Below are positions 1 through 9,283 of a stretch of 64,000 nt of DNA, piece after piece; the first letter of the stretch is position 1; each line of letters begins with the position of its first letter. This stretch comes from JABDIY01 sp963803845 (GTDB taxonomy: Bacteria > Actinomycetota > Acidimicrobiia > Acidimicrobiales > SZUA-35), in contig CAWDNZ010000005.1 in the NCBI GenBank assembly GCA_963803845.1, forward strand, positions 2,108,001 to 2,172,000, given 5' to 3'. A program made the translations under genes and the position numbers. The notes under the pieces were generated by a model. That model searched no databases. It saw only the letters and a program-made list of their open reading frames with translations, and was not told the origin of the DNA.

Positions 1-209
1 AGCAAGCCAGGGGCGTAATGGCCACCTTGGACGAGTGGTGCGAGAAGTTGGGTAAGGATCCCGGCTCGATCGAACGCACCGCCTTGGTGGAAGCCAATAC
101 CGACGTGGAAGCTTGGGCTGAAGTTGGCGTTCACCACCTGATCTATATGGCCGGCAACCCTTACGACCTCACCGAGGTAGAACGCCTGCTAGCGATCCGG
201 GACAGCTAG
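1..209 (+). CDS. C-terminal end of a luciferase-like (LLM class) F420-dependent oxidoreductase, partial
   Basis: The reading frame is open from the first base of the window, so this is the tail of a gene that starts outside it. The visible 68 residues have the layout usual for the end of LLM-class flavin/F420 oxidoreductases: a helix with a WCEKLGKDP segment, then IERT, then a strand reading GVHHLIYM, and a last helix PYDLTEVERLLAIRD. The catalytic barrel is not visible, so substrate and cofactor cannot be fixed. An internal ATG at 18 could be mistaken for the start, but the frame continues upstream of it. Confidence 0.65.
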   Translation, partial: QARGVMATLDEWCEKLGKDPGSIERTALVEANTDVEAWAEVGVHHLIYMAGNPYDLTEVERLLAIRDS

Positions 210-255
210 GAAACTCGGGGCTCACAAGCTTGGCCGATCACAGGCTTGTCAGCCC

Positions 256-1218
256 CTACTTGTGAAGCGCCACGTATTCCCAATCGAGAAGTTGTTCTGG
301 TTCAGCGTCTGCGGTGCGGCGGAAGCCAGCGGTCTCGATCGTCAACATCTGACCGCTACCTGCGAAGTCCACCGACTTCAGCGTGTGGGTGAAACTCAGC
401 GTGTCGCCTTCGAAAGCAGGAGCGGTGTGATTGCAACGTTTCCAGCCCAGGACCGTCGCCATGCCCGGAAAGACCCGGGTAGCCGACGCCTGCGCCAAAG
501 CGATCACATGCCCGCCATACACCAGCCGAGTGGGATAAGTGGTGGCGAACTCCGATCGATGCACCATGGCTTGGTTGAATGTCATCCTGGCGAAGGCTGC
601 GGCCAAATCGATGTGGTCCTCCATGGGATCCTCCACAATTTCACCGGCCGCAACCGGAAGGTCCGGGAGCGCCGACAAATCCCATTCCGGAATGACCGAG
701 GAGTAGTCCGGATCCGGAGCTGAAGTGGCTGAACCCACATCGTCGGAGAAGCCCGGCGCGGCACCCCTGGCAGGTAACAATGCGCATCGCTGATAGCTGG
801 CGATCGGCCCGTTGCTACCGACGGTGTCGATGCCCAGTAGAACCTTGCCGCGGTTGAGATCGCCCTTGGGGCGGGAGTCGGCCATACCCAGCACCGTGGT
901 GGTCGACTGCACTGTCTCCCCCACCTCCACCGGGCGTTGCACCAGGACCCCTCGATAGAAGAGGTTGGCGATGGCGTGACGAGTAGCGCTGGTGCTGAGC
1001 CCTATGGACAGCTGCACAACCAGACCCGGGTTAGCCAGCGCTCCACTACTCCCTGATGCAGCGGCGTAGGAGGAGCGATCGGCGGCAAGGCGATTTTCAT
1101 CGCCCGTGATGCTGCGGTAGGCAACGTTGTCGGCGTCGGTGATCGTCACCGCTGGGAGCTTGGGCAGTTCCGTTCCTGGTGTGAGGTCGTCGTAATAAGG
1201 GCCATTCAGTCTGTGCAT
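256..1218 (-). CDS. MaoC-like acyl-CoA hydratase/dehydratase
   Basis: A protein of about 320 residues with two hot-dog halves. The N-terminal half opens with YYDDLTPGTELP and carries a MaoC-like FYRGVLVQRPVEVGETV segment. The C-terminal half has a second hot-dog with VYGGHVIALAQA followed by a beta-rich stretch ending WEYVALHK. Enzymes of this family hydrate enoyl-CoA thioesters; two-domain forms include mesaconyl-CoA and related C4/C5 hydratases, but the substrate cannot be read here. The start is taken at the ATG at 1218; a TTG two codons upstream is possible. It diverges from the alpha/beta hydrolase to its right, leaving very little room for promoters. Confidence 0.72.
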   Translation of the reverse strand: MHRLNGPYYDDLTPGTELPKLPAVTITDADNVAYRSITGDENRLAADRSSYAAASGSSGALANPGLVVQLSIGLSTSATRHAIANLFYRGVLVQRPVEVGETVQSTTTVLGMADSRPKGDLNRGKVLLGIDTVGSNGPIASYQRCALLPARGAAPGFSDDVGSATSAPDPDYSSVIPEWDLSALPDLPVAAGEIVEDPMEDHIDLAAAFARMTFNQAMVHRSEFATTYPTRLVYGGHVIALAQASATRVFPGMATVLGWKRCNHTAPAFEGDTLSFTHTLKSVDFAGSGQMLTIETAGFRRTADAEPEQLLDWEYVALHK

Positions 1219-1259
1219 CACCAAGGATTGTGGTCCGGGTTCTCTTGGATGGGAAATTG

Positions 1260-1934
1260 GTGGTCGTGATTCACATCAATGTCACCGTCACGCCCGCTGA
1301 TTCGGCGCTCCCGCCGATCGTCTTCACCCATGGCTGGGTGGATGACAGCACGGTGTGGGATGGCGTCCGCCAGGAACTGAACGATCGCACCACTGCCGCA
1401 TGGGATCTTCGCGGCCACGGCCGATCCGATGCGCCTCCGCCTGGACAGTACGGGCGGGACCTGGTGCTGGCTGACCTCCAGCAAGTCCTCAGCCGGTTCG
1501 ACGAGCCGGTGGTCCTGGCTGGTCACTCGCTGGGCGGATATCTAAGCCTGGCCTACACACTGCTCCACCCTGAACAGGTGGCCGGTTTGGCACTCATCGC
1601 AGCAGGGCCTGGGTTCCGGAACGTAGAGGCCCGAGAGCAGTGGAATCGGGCGGTCGACGTCTCCGCCACGAAACTCGATGTGCCGGCCGGGAGCGAAGAG
1701 ATCTCAAAACACACCGACTCCTGGGTAATGGATGAACTTGAAACGATCACTGCACCAACCGTTGTGATCGTTGGCGAGAACGACAAACGATTCCAACCGG
1801 CCATGAAGGTCTTCGAGGCGAAACTGAACGTGGTTCACTCCGCTGTCGTCGACGGCGCCGGCCATGGCGTGCACCGCAAGTATCCCGTACCGGTGGCTGC
1901 GGCGATCCGGCAGCTCGATGTCGCCCGCAGCTAG
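1260..1934 (+). CDS. alpha/beta hydrolase
   Basis: A compact alpha/beta-hydrolase fold enzyme of about 224 residues. It shows the oxyanion-region HGW motif, a WDLRGHGRSD stretch, the nucleophile elbow GHSLGG, a late acid strand (VIVGENDKRF) and a C-terminal catalytic histidine in GAGHGVH. The lid region is very short, so a small ester or thioester substrate is plausible, but none can be named. I chose the GTG at 1260 because a GGATGGG sequence lies about six bases upstream; a GTG at 1230 is also open, and would leave only 11 bases to the divergent MaoC gene. Next to a MaoC hydratase it may belong to acyl-CoA or ring-cleavage metabolism (inference). Confidence 0.7.
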   Translation: MVVIHINVTVTPADSALPPIVFTHGWVDDSTVWDGVRQELNDRTTAAWDLRGHGRSDAPPPGQYGRDLVLADLQQVLSRFDEPVVLAGHSLGGYLSLAYTLLHPEQVAGLALIAAGPGFRNVEAREQWNRAVDVSATKLDVPAGSEEISKHTDSWVMDELETITAPTVVIVGENDKRFQPAMKVFEAKLNVVHSAVVDGAGHGVHRKYPVPVAAAIRQLDVARS

Positions 1935-1959
1935 ATCACACCGTGATCTACCACGTTTC

Positions 1960-2745
1960 TCATACGGTCAGGTTGAGCCACTGATAGAGACGCCAGCCGC
2001 CGTGATCGGTACTCAGCGACTCTGACGCCAGCTTGGCTGCTTCATCGCTGATCGCCCGACCATTGGGGGCCTTCACATGTACTTCGGCCACGCGCTCGGC
2101 TTGCACAAACCAGCCGATTGCCTCTTCCACCGTGCGCCCCACCGTCAATACACCATGGTTGCGAAGGATGCATAGCTTGTTCTGACCGAGAGCGTGGGCG
2201 ATTCGGCTACCACCATCGGTGGAGAGGACCTCCACCTCCTCGTCGTCGAAAAGAGCTTGATCGAAGACGAACGCACAGGACTCCTGGCTGAGCGCCCGAA
2301 ACGGCTCAACATTGGCCGACCACGGTGTCCCGTACTGCGTGTGAGTGTGAGCTGCAGACATAACATCGGGCCGGGCGGCATAGAGCGGGGCGTGGATGTT
2401 GTACCCCGCCGTGTTCACCGCGCCGGTGGGAACCCCATTCTCATCGGTGACAGCGCCGTCGGGACCCACCAGTACCAAATCCTCGGCGGTGGCATTGGCA
2501 AAAGGCACACCCCAGTTCAGAACCCAGAAGTGATCGGTGTGTTCGGGATCCCGAGCTGTGATGTGGCCATCGCCAAGCTGACCCCAGCGCATCGCACCAA
2601 AGATCTGGTAGCCGCGTGCCACCACCTTCTTGCGGTGAGCACGCTCGAGCGACGGACCCCGTTTCGTTCCAAACGGTTCCACGCCGGGAAACTCGGGGTA
2701 CATGTCTTTGTTCATGGCAGCCTCGTTTCTGACAGTCTCGCTCAT
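1960..2745 (-). CDS. class II aldolase/adducin-family protein
   Basis: A 261-residue member of the class II aldolase/adducin fold, a zinc-dependent family that includes fuculose-1-phosphate aldolase and ribulose-5-phosphate epimerase. The metal-binding HTHT is at about residues 133-136 and the third histidine is in RNHGVL near residue 197. The GDGHITARDP segment near residue 60 matches the substrate-loop region. The sequence resembles the branch often annotated as class II aldolase in catabolic clusters rather than a classical sugar-phosphate aldolase. Its ATG overlaps the stop of the upstream PPOX gene by four bases (ATGA), which supports this start and indicates translational coupling. Confidence 0.78.
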   Translation of the reverse strand: MSETVRNEAAMNKDMYPEFPGVEPFGTKRGPSLERAHRKKVVARGYQIFGAMRWGQLGDGHITARDPEHTDHFWVLNWGVPFANATAEDLVLVGPDGAVTDENGVPTGAVNTAGYNIHAPLYAARPDVMSAAHTHTQYGTPWSANVEPFRALSQESCAFVFDQALFDDEEVEVLSTDGGSRIAHALGQNKLCILRNHGVLTVGRTVEEAIGWFVQAERVAEVHVKAPNGRAISDEAAKLASESLSTDHGGWRLYQWLNLTV

Positions 2746-3134
2746 AACGGACTGACGATGATGGCGGTGTCGGTTCCGAAGCCTCGTCCGATGAGTTTCA
2801 TGAACTTCCCCAGCAGCATGATGGCCTTGTACTGGATGCCATACTTTTTGCCAATCGCACTGGCGACGCTGGAGAAGTCCTCCTTCGATACAACGGCGGT
2901 TGCGCTCACTGGCTCGGTCCCCTCCTTCACTTTGCCCCGAGAGTCCGAGGGCTGAAGGAGCACGGAAGAGTTGTTGGCCAGCCGCTTCACCTTCCAGCTC
3001 GACGAGGCGCTAGTGAACCCGAGGGAGCCGTCGCCAAGATCGGCGATCCACACGGCGGTCGACTTCGGCGCCCCGTCCTTGCGAAAGGTGGTGAAGCTGA
3101 GATATTTCTCGGATCCAATGTTCGTGTTCCCCAT
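2742..3134 (-). CDS. PPOX-class F420-dependent oxidoreductase
   Basis: A 130-residue split-barrel flavin/F420-binding protein. It has the family opening with YLSFTTFRKDGAPKSTAVWIADL, the SSWKVKRLANNSSVLLQPSDSRG nucleotide-binding strand and loop, and the YGIQYKAI segment typical of the actinobacterial PPOX F420 group. Such small enzymes reduce or scavenge a range of substrates with reduced F420, and some only bind cofactor. It is the first gene of a two-gene unit with the downstream class II aldolase. Whether it uses F420 or FMN cannot be decided from sequence alone. Confidence 0.75.
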   Translation of the reverse strand: MGNTNIGSEKYLSFTTFRKDGAPKSTAVWIADLGDGSLGFTSASSSWKVKRLANNSSVLLQPSDSRGKVKEGTEPVSATAVVSKEDFSSVASAIGKKYGIQYKAIMLLGKFMKLIGRGFGTDTAIIVSPL

Positions 3135-3311
3135 GTGCTCAGCCTAGATCACGATCGGCGCAGTCGACCCGGAGAACCCGGAGTCGAGGTACATGGCCAG
3201 CAAGCCGGAAAGGGGGTTCTATATTTAACTCATGCATGAGGAGCTGCGAATCACCAGCCGGAAGCGAGATGTCGCCTCTAGTCGGCTCCAAGCGAATTCA
3301 GATCAGGCCCG

Positions 3312-4364
3312 GTGAGCTCCGTCTCCAATCGATCAAGTCGCGCCACCCCAATGCCAACCTACGGGCGGCGCCGTGCGAGGGACCCGTGGCGGCGGTTCCA
3401 AGTAAGCCTGCTCGCCGTGGTGGTCATCGTGATCATTGGCTGGGTCGGCTACTACCTTCTCGGGCTTCCCTGGTTCGATGCGCTCTATCAGACGATCATC
3501 ACCATCACAACCGTCGGCTTCTCCGAGGTCGATATCGAACTGACCAACAAGACGAGCTACCGGCTGTTCACACTCTTCCTGGTGGTGACAGGCGTGGGCT
3601 CAGTCCTCTACACGATCAGCGTCTTCGTGGACACCCTGATCGAAAGCACACTCAACGATGCATTCCGGAGACGACGAATGACAAAAGCAATCGCTGAAAT
3701 GACCGACCACACCATCATTTGCGGGTGGGGCCAAGTGGGTCACGCCGTGGCAGATTTCTGTAGACGCCACCAGAACGACGTGGTGGTGATCGACCGCGAC
3801 CCCGGTGCGTCGGAGTCCGATATACCCATCATCATCGGCGACGCCACCGACGACGACGTGCTCCGCTCCGCCGGGTTGGAGCGGGCCCGCACCATGATTC
3901 TGGCGCTGGACAGCGACGCCGACAATCTGTTCGTCTGTCTTTCGGCCAGGGCCTTGAGGCAGGATTTGTTCATCGTCGCTCGAACCAGCGACCAAAAGAA
4001 CCAACCAAAGTTCTTCCATGCCGGGGCCAGCAGAGTGATCAATCCTCACGAGATCGGTGGGTCCCGGATGGCGGCCCTCGCATTGCAGCCCAACGTGGCG
4101 GAGTTCATCGACGAGATCCTGCACGATGAGCAGCACGACGTGGCTGTACAAGAATTCGTTATCACCGAAGCGTCTTCCATGGTGGGACAACGCTTGGTGG
4201 AGTTGAGTCAGAAGACGGGGAAACGGTCTCTGATCATCGCAATACGGAAGACGGATAACCGTTATCACACCAATCCGTCACCCCAAACAAAGATGGAGCG
4301 AGGCGACGTCCTCATCGCCTTGGGCAGCGACGATGAACTCAACGCGCTGCGCCGACAGATTTAG
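3312..4364 (+). CDS. TrkA-type potassium channel (two-TM pore plus RCK domains)
   Basis: A 350-residue channel subunit. Two membrane segments (about 33-50 and 86-110) flank a pore helix and the selectivity filter TTVGF at 66-70. The cytoplasmic part is an RCK/TrkA-N Rossmann domain with the GWGQVG nucleotide loop at about 138-143, followed by a TrkA-C domain near 280-350. Four subunits form a K+ channel gated by nucleotide or ions. A GTG start at 3312 is used; no clear ribosome site precedes it, and an in-frame ATG lies 14 residues in. A short inverted repeat (ATCAAC/GTTGAT, 4445-4467) lies downstream, between this gene and the convergent membrane-protein gene. Confidence 0.85.
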   Translation: MSSVSNRSSRATPMPTYGRRRARDPWRRFQVSLLAVVVIVIIGWVGYYLLGLPWFDALYQTIITITTVGFSEVDIELTNKTSYRLFTLFLVVTGVGSVLYTISVFVDTLIESTLNDAFRRRRMTKAIAEMTDHTIICGWGQVGHAVADFCRRHQNDVVVIDRDPGASESDIPIIIGDATDDDVLRSAGLERARTMILALDSDADNLFVCLSARALRQDLFIVARTSDQKNQPKFFHAGASRVINPHEIGGSRMAALALQPNVAEFIDEILHDEQHDVAVQEFVITEASSMVGQRLVELSQKTGKRSLIIAIRKTDNRYHTNPSPQTKMERGDVLIALGSDDELNALRRQI

Positions 4365-4477
4365 CTGATCGGGCGCCGCCCTCCGTTTTCAACGTCAACG
4401 AGACCTTGCGATCGAGATCTTTATCCTTCAAGAAGTACTTTACGATCAACGTTTAGCTCAGGTTGATAGCTTGGGTT

Positions 4478-5041
4478 TCACGCGTTGGTGTGCCGACGCG
4501 ACTGATGCCAGTGATAGAGCAGGTACCCCCCGCCGAGCATCGTGATCGCCAAATCGACCGGTTGCACGAAGCGTCCGTAGTACGCCGGGTCCCAGTAGCT
4601 CACCGGACTGTGGAATCTAGTATTCCAGTTGAGCGGGAAGAGATAGAGCGGACCGTCGTCATGGTGGACGGGGATGTCCATTGCGGTGTGGAGCAAGCAG
4701 CCCAATGCGAAGTTGAGAAGCCGCTTCTTGCTCAACAGGGCGCCAACGGCCGTGAGGCCGCCGAGAACCACCGGGCTATGAAGGGTGTTCTGAGCGATGA
4801 TCCACAGCGGGTCATTGAAGAACAGGTCATCGAAGGCTAGCGCCAACGTTTCCTGCAAAGAGAGTCCCCGGACCGTGGGGTAGAAAATGGCGGCTCCAGC
4901 GGTCAAGGCATAGAGTCCAAGATCGGGCGCAAGACCGCCCAGCACAAACCACCGACGAGACGGTCCATCCGTCAGTACCTGTTGGGTGGATGGGCCCGTC
5001 CTTTTGGCCGAGCGGCGTGCAACGAATGCGTTTGTAACCAC
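4478..5041 (-). CDS. integral membrane protein with HTxxD/HHDD motifs, possible metal-dependent hydrolase
   Basis: About 187 residues with several hydrophobic helices. An N-terminal GGLAPDL motif precedes a membrane segment, and a conserved-looking core reads LLHTAMDIPVHHDD and then SPVSYWDP. The spaced His and Asp residues next to membrane segments recall the YdjM-like membrane-bound metal-dependent hydrolases; SPVSYWDP is familiar from uncharacterised bacterial membrane proteins of this kind. Function is unknown. The frame is open far upstream into the pyruvate carboxylase gene; I use a GTG at 5041 because it gives a compact protein and avoids overlap. The start is uncertain. Confidence 0.6.
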   Translation of the reverse strand: MVTNAFVARRSAKRTGPSTQQVLTDGPSRRWFVLGGLAPDLGLYALTAGAAIFYPTVRGLSLQETLALAFDDLFFNDPLWIIAQNTLHSPVVLGGLTAVGALLSKKRLLNFALGCLLHTAMDIPVHHDDGPLYLFPLNWNTRFHSPVSYWDPAYYGRFVQPVDLAITMLGGGYLLYHWHQSRRHTNA

Positions 5042-5162
5042 ATGGGTCGGCGTGATCACACAGCCAGAGTATTCATACCGAGTATTCGCGATGCCCGACC
5101 GAGAGGAAAATATCTTGCTTGCACCGCTTGTGGACAAGGTAGGACTGGACGAATCTAGAGGC

Positions 5163-8100
5163 ATGACCGCCGGGATCCAGAAACTGCTCGTGGCCAATCG
5201 GGGCGAAATTGCCATCCGGGTATTTCGTGCCGCCGTTGAATTGGGCATCGAAACCGTTGCGGTCCACACGTGGGAAGACCGCCAGAGTCTTCACCGCTTG
5301 AAGGCCGACGAGGCCTACCAAATCGGTACCGCCGGCCGACCGTTGCAGCCCTACCTGGACATCGCGATGATCATCGATGCGGCCCAGACGGCCGGCGCAG
5401 ACGCCATCCACCCGGGGTACGGGTTCCTTTCAGAAAATCCCGACCTGGCCCAGGCCTGCGCCGATGCCGGAATCACCTTCGTAGGTCCACCGCAAAGCGT
5501 GCTCAAGTTGTGTGGCAACAAGATGCGAGCGCAAGCAGCCGCAGCAGCCGCCGGACTTTCCGTACTAAATCAGTCCGCTGAGGTCACCGCCGAAACCGCA
5601 TTGGCTGCAGCTGAGCCGATTGGCTTTCCGCTCTTCGTGAAGGCTGCCAGCGGCGGTGGCGGACGCGGTCTTCGCCGTATAAACGATCCCGACCTCCTCG
5701 TCGAGGCGGTAGCAACAGCCCGCCGTGAAGCGCTCAGTGCCTTCGGCGACGCGACCGTGTTCTTGGAACGGGCGGTGACCAATCCACGCCACATCGAGGT
5801 GCAGCTGATAGGCGACGGCACCGACGTTGTGCACTTGTTCGAGCGGGACTGTTCGATCCAGCGGCGACACCAGAAGGTTGTTGAGCTGGCACCGGCTCCA
5901 AACCTGAGCAGCGACCTGCGGGACCGCATGTGCGAACAGGCCGTGAAGTTTGGCCAGCACATCAACTACGTAAATGCAGGCACGGTGGAGTTTCTGCTGG
6001 ACGAAAACGGCGAGGACTTCGTCTTCATCGAGATGAATCCCCGGGTGCAGGTGGAGCACACCGTCACCGAAGAAACGACCGACGTCGACATCGTGCAGAC
6101 CCAGCTTCGGATTGCGGGAGGCGAAACGCTGGCCCAGATTGGCTTGGTACAAGAGTCGATCCACCAGCACGGGGCGGCCCTGCAGTGCCGGATCACCACC
6201 GAAGACCCGAGTGCAGACTTCCGCCCCGACACTGGTCGAATTCTCGCATTCCGCCAACCGGGCGGCGCGGGGATTCGACTGGATGGCGGCGGAGGTTATG
6301 CCGGGGCCGAGATCACTCCGTACTTCGACTCGCTGCTCACCAAACTCACCTGCCGGGGGAGCACGTTTGACCAAGCGGTGGGGCGGGCCCGGCGAGCGCT
6401 GGCGGAGTTCCGAGTGCGAGGCCCGATTACCAACCTCAGCTTCCTCCAGTCGGTACTGGCCGACCCGGACTTCCAGGCTGGCCGCTTCACCACCAGTTTC
6501 ATCGATGAGCGGCCCCACCTCATGCAGGGCGAAGTTTCCGGCGACCGAGCCACCCGCCTTCTGAGGTGGCTTGGCGAGGTGACCGTCAATCGCCCGCACG
6601 GGCCCAGCCCCACCGAGGTGGACCCGTCCACCAAGCTCCCGCCCCGTTCTCAAACGGAGCCCCCAGCTGGTTCCCGCCAGCGCCTCGCCGAACTGGGACC
6701 GGCGGGCTTCGCTCAGTGGATGCGGGCCCACGAACAATTGCTGGTCACCGACACCACGCTCCGAGACGCTCACCAATCAATTCTCGCCACCCGGGTTCGC
6801 ACGATCGATCTGGTGACGGGGGCCCGGCGGATGGCCACCCAGACCCCCGGCCTGCTGAGTGCCGAGTGCTGGGGCGGGGCCACCTTCGATGTTGCCCTGA
6901 GGTTCCTCCACGAGGACCCGTGGGAGCGGCTGGAACGGTTACGGGCAGCGCTGCCGAATACGTGCCTCCAGATGCTCCTGCGGGGGCGAAACACCGTTGG
7001 CTACACGGCCTATCCGGACTCGGTGGCCGAGGCCTTCGTGCTGGAAGCGCATCGCACCGGGATCGATATCTTCCGAGTGTTCGACGCTTTGAACAACATC
7101 GACCAGATGAAACCGGCGATCACCGCCCTCCAAGGCACCGGGGCACTCATCGAGGGAACGATTTGCTACTCGGGCGATCTCTCGAGCCCAGACGAAAACC
7201 TCTACACACTGGACTATTACCTGGGGGTGGCCGAGGCGCTGGTCGAAGCCGGTGTTCACGTGCTCTGTGTGAAGGACATGGCCGGCCTGCTCCGAGCACC
7301 GGCAGCCCAAACTCTGGTCACGGCGCTCCGCAGCCGGTTCGACGCACCGGTACACCTACACACCCACGACAGTGCCGGCGGTCAATTGGCCACCTACCTC
7401 GCTGCCGCCGATGCCGGAGTAGACGCAGTGGATGGTGCGGCCGCGCCGCTGAGCGGAATGACATCACAGCCGGCACTCCCTGCCATCGTTGCCGCTTTTG
7501 CGAATACACCGCGCGACACCGGCATGTCGCTCCAGGCACTCACATCGATGGAGCCATACTGGGAAGCCGTACGACGCTTGTATCAGCCGTTCGAGGCAGG
7601 GCTGCGTAGCCCCACGGGCTCGGTCTACCACCACGAAATCCCCGGTGGTCAACTCTCCAATCTTCGCCAGCAGGCAATCGCCATGGGTCTGGGCGATCGT
7701 TTCGAGATGATCGAGGAGATGTACGCCGCGTGCGACACCCTCCTCGGACGAGTGATCAAAGTGACGCCTACGTCCAAAGTGGTGGGAGACATGGCGTTGC
7801 ATCTGGTGGGGGCGGGAATGACCACCGCCGATGTGGCTGAGAACCCGGGCTCGGTCGATCTCCCGGACAGCGTGATCGGATTTCTCCATGGCGAATTGGG
7901 CCAACCGCCCGGCGGGTTCCCCGAGCCGTTCCGCACCGATGCGCTGGTGGGTCGCCGACCGGTCAAAGACCCGGTGCCGCTCACCGACGGTGAGGTCGCT
8001 GCCCTGGCCGACCCCACGAAGGTGCGAACCACGCTCAACGAGCTTCTGTTTCCCGAGCCCGCGGCGGACTACAAACGCCATCTGAATACCTATGGAGAAC

Positions 8101-8555
8101 TCTCCCGTCTCCCCACTCAACTCTTCCTCTACGGGCTGGATCCCGGCGACAAGGACGTGCGCATCGGACTTGGCAAAGGTGTGCAACTCCTTGTGGCACT
8201 TGACGCCATCGGCGAACCCGACGAGCGGGGCCTGCGCCGGATGGTGTTCGAGCTGAACGGACAGCTACGACCAATCGACGTGCACGACGCCTCGGTGAAA
8301 TCGGGAATCGTTGCTGCGGAGAAGGCCGATCCCGCCAATCCCGGACATGTTGCCGCACCGTTCACCGGCATAGCCAGTCTCAAGGTGGCGGTCGGTGACT
8401 CCGTAACCGCCAACGTGCCGTTGGCGATTATCGAGGCGATGAAGATGGAGTCGGTCATTTCGGCACCCATCACAGGCACCATCGAACGGATCGCAATCGC
8501 AGAGATCGCCAGCGTCGAACCCGGCGACCTCATTGCGGTGATCAGTCCAGCGTGA
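5163..8555 (+). CDS. pyc: pyruvate carboxylase
   Basis: A 1130-residue single-chain pyruvate carboxylase, the usual length of the family. It makes oxaloacetate from pyruvate, bicarbonate and ATP to refill the TCA cycle. The N-terminal biotin carboxylase domain (about 1-450) opens with KLLVANRGEIAIRV and has a glycine-rich ATP loop (KAASGGGGRG) and the EMNPRVQVEHTVTE segment. The carboxyltransferase domain begins near residue 527 with TDTTLRDAHQS and contains GGATFDVALRFL and the metal-binding HTHDSAGG. A PYC/OADA domain follows, then a C-terminal biotinyl domain with EAMKMES, where the biotinylated lysine is about residue 1094. The start is set at MTAGIQK by comparison with family N-termini; an ATG at 5091 is also in frame. 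Confidence 0.93.
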   Translation: MTAGIQKLLVANRGEIAIRVFRAAVELGIETVAVHTWEDRQSLHRLKADEAYQIGTAGRPLQPYLDIAMIIDAAQTAGADAIHPGYGFLSENPDLAQACADAGITFVGPPQSVLKLCGNKMRAQAAAAAAGLSVLNQSAEVTAETALAAAEPIGFPLFVKAASGGGGRGLRRINDPDLLVEAVATARREALSAFGDATVFLERAVTNPRHIEVQLIGDGTDVVHLFERDCSIQRRHQKVVELAPAPNLSSDLRDRMCEQAVKFGQHINYVNAGTVEFLLDENGEDFVFIEMNPRVQVEHTVTEETTDVDIVQTQLRIAGGETLAQIGLVQESIHQHGAALQCRITTEDPSADFRPDTGRILAFRQPGGAGIRLDGGGGYAGAEITPYFDSLLTKLTCRGSTFDQAVGRARRALAEFRVRGPITNLSFLQSVLADPDFQAGRFTTSFIDERPHLMQGEVSGDRATRLLRWLGEVTVNRPHGPSPTEVDPSTKLPPRSQTEPPAGSRQRLAELGPAGFAQWMRAHEQLLVTDTTLRDAHQSILATRVRTIDLVTGARRMATQTPGLLSAECWGGATFDVALRFLHEDPWERLERLRAALPNTCLQMLLRGRNTVGYTAYPDSVAEAFVLEAHRTGIDIFRVFDALNNIDQMKPAITALQGTGALIEGTICYSGDLSSPDENLYTLDYYLGVAEALVEAGVHVLCVKDMAGLLRAPAAQTLVTALRSRFDAPVHLHTHDSAGGQLATYLAAADAGVDAVDGAAAPLSGMTSQPALPAIVAAFANTPRDTGMSLQALTSMEPYWEAVRRLYQPFEAGLRSPTGSVYHHEIPGGQLSNLRQQAIAMGLGDRFEMIEEMYAACDTLLGRVIKVTPTSKVVGDMALHLVGAGMTTADVAENPGSVDLPDSVIGFLHGELGQPPGGFPEPFRTDALVGRRPVKDPVPLTDGEVAALADPTKVRTTLNELLFPEPAADYKRHLNTYGELSRLPTQLFLYGLDPGDKDVRIGLGKGVQLLVALDAIGEPDERGLRRMVFELNGQLRPIDVHDASVKSGIVAAEKADPANPGHVAAPFTGIASLKVAVGDSVTANVPLAIIEAMKMESVISAPITGTIERIAIAEIASVEPGDLIAVISPA

Positions 8556-8563
8556 CCGGCGGA

Positions 8564-9274
8564 TTACTTCTTCGGATTGAGGATGGGTTCTGCCAGCATC
8601 GCGAGGCCGCCGAGTGAGGCAAACATTCGCTGGCTTCGCTGATCGTCAGGATCAAGGCGGCTGAGCATCTCGATTCCGAGGTAGAGGGCCGAGATCGCCC
8701 ACGATAGATCCTTGGCAGGGACCAGTGCCGCAAAAGGCGTTCCCTCCAACGACCGCCGTATCGCTCCCTCCACCAGTTCATCCCATGGTTGCATCGTGGC
8801 AAGCACCCGAGGCCCGAACTCTTCCGCGTTTGACCAGCCGGTCACGATCGCGGCCAGCGCCGGCGAGTCTGGATCGTCGGGGCCGCCGTGAAGCTCACTG
8901 GCAATCCGAACCAGCTCAGCCAGGCTGTCCACGTTGTTCAGCCGTTCCTCGAATCGAGTGATGCGCCGACGATTGGCCCGCTCCAGTGAAGCGAGAAGAA
9001 GCTCTTCGATCGAGCCGAAGTGATAAAAGATCAGTGCTTGATTGAAGTCACCCTGCTTGGCGATTCGTCGGGCGGTGGCCCCCATGAGTCCATCGGCGGC
9101 CACGGTGGCAAGGGCGGCATCGAGGATCCGATCCTTGGTGTCTCGTTTGGGTTCGTCGGTACCGGCCACGGCTCCTGCTTTTGCCACGGCTCCAAGTCTG
9201 GCCCCGGACGCGCCGGCTGCGACACCTCCCGGTGTCGCAACCACAGTGACTTCGCCGTCTAGGGCAGGCGCCAC
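8564..9274 (-). CDS. TetR-family transcriptional regulator
   Basis: A 236-residue repressor-type protein. After an unusual Ala/Gly-rich N-terminal extension of about 40 residues, the DNA-binding domain runs from about 45 to 95, with RILDAALATVAADG, the turn GATARRIAKQGDFN and the recognition end LIFYHFGSIEELL. The C-terminal ligand domain is less conserved. It is preceded on the same strand by a membrane protein gene (9 bases apart), and two palindromes typical of TetR operators lie upstream of that pair, so autoregulation of the two genes is likely. The ligand is unknown. Confidence 0.85.
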   Translation of the reverse strand: MAPALDGEVTVVATPGGVAAGASGARLGAVAKAGAVAGTDEPKRDTKDRILDAALATVAADGLMGATARRIAKQGDFNQALIFYHFGSIEELLLASLERANRRRITRFEERLNNVDSLAELVRIASELHGGPDDPDSPALAAIVTGWSNAEEFGPRVLATMQPWDELVEGAIRRSLEGTPFAALVPAKDLSWAISALYLGIEMLSRLDPDDQRSQRMFASLGGLAMLAEPILNPKK

Positions 9275-9283
9275 CAGTCAGCC

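Noticed and set aside
5565..6776. Long open frame on the minus strand inside pyruvate carboxylase
   Set aside because: It is antisense to a well-supported enzyme domain, its protein has no recognisable motif, and such frames are common in GC-rich genes.
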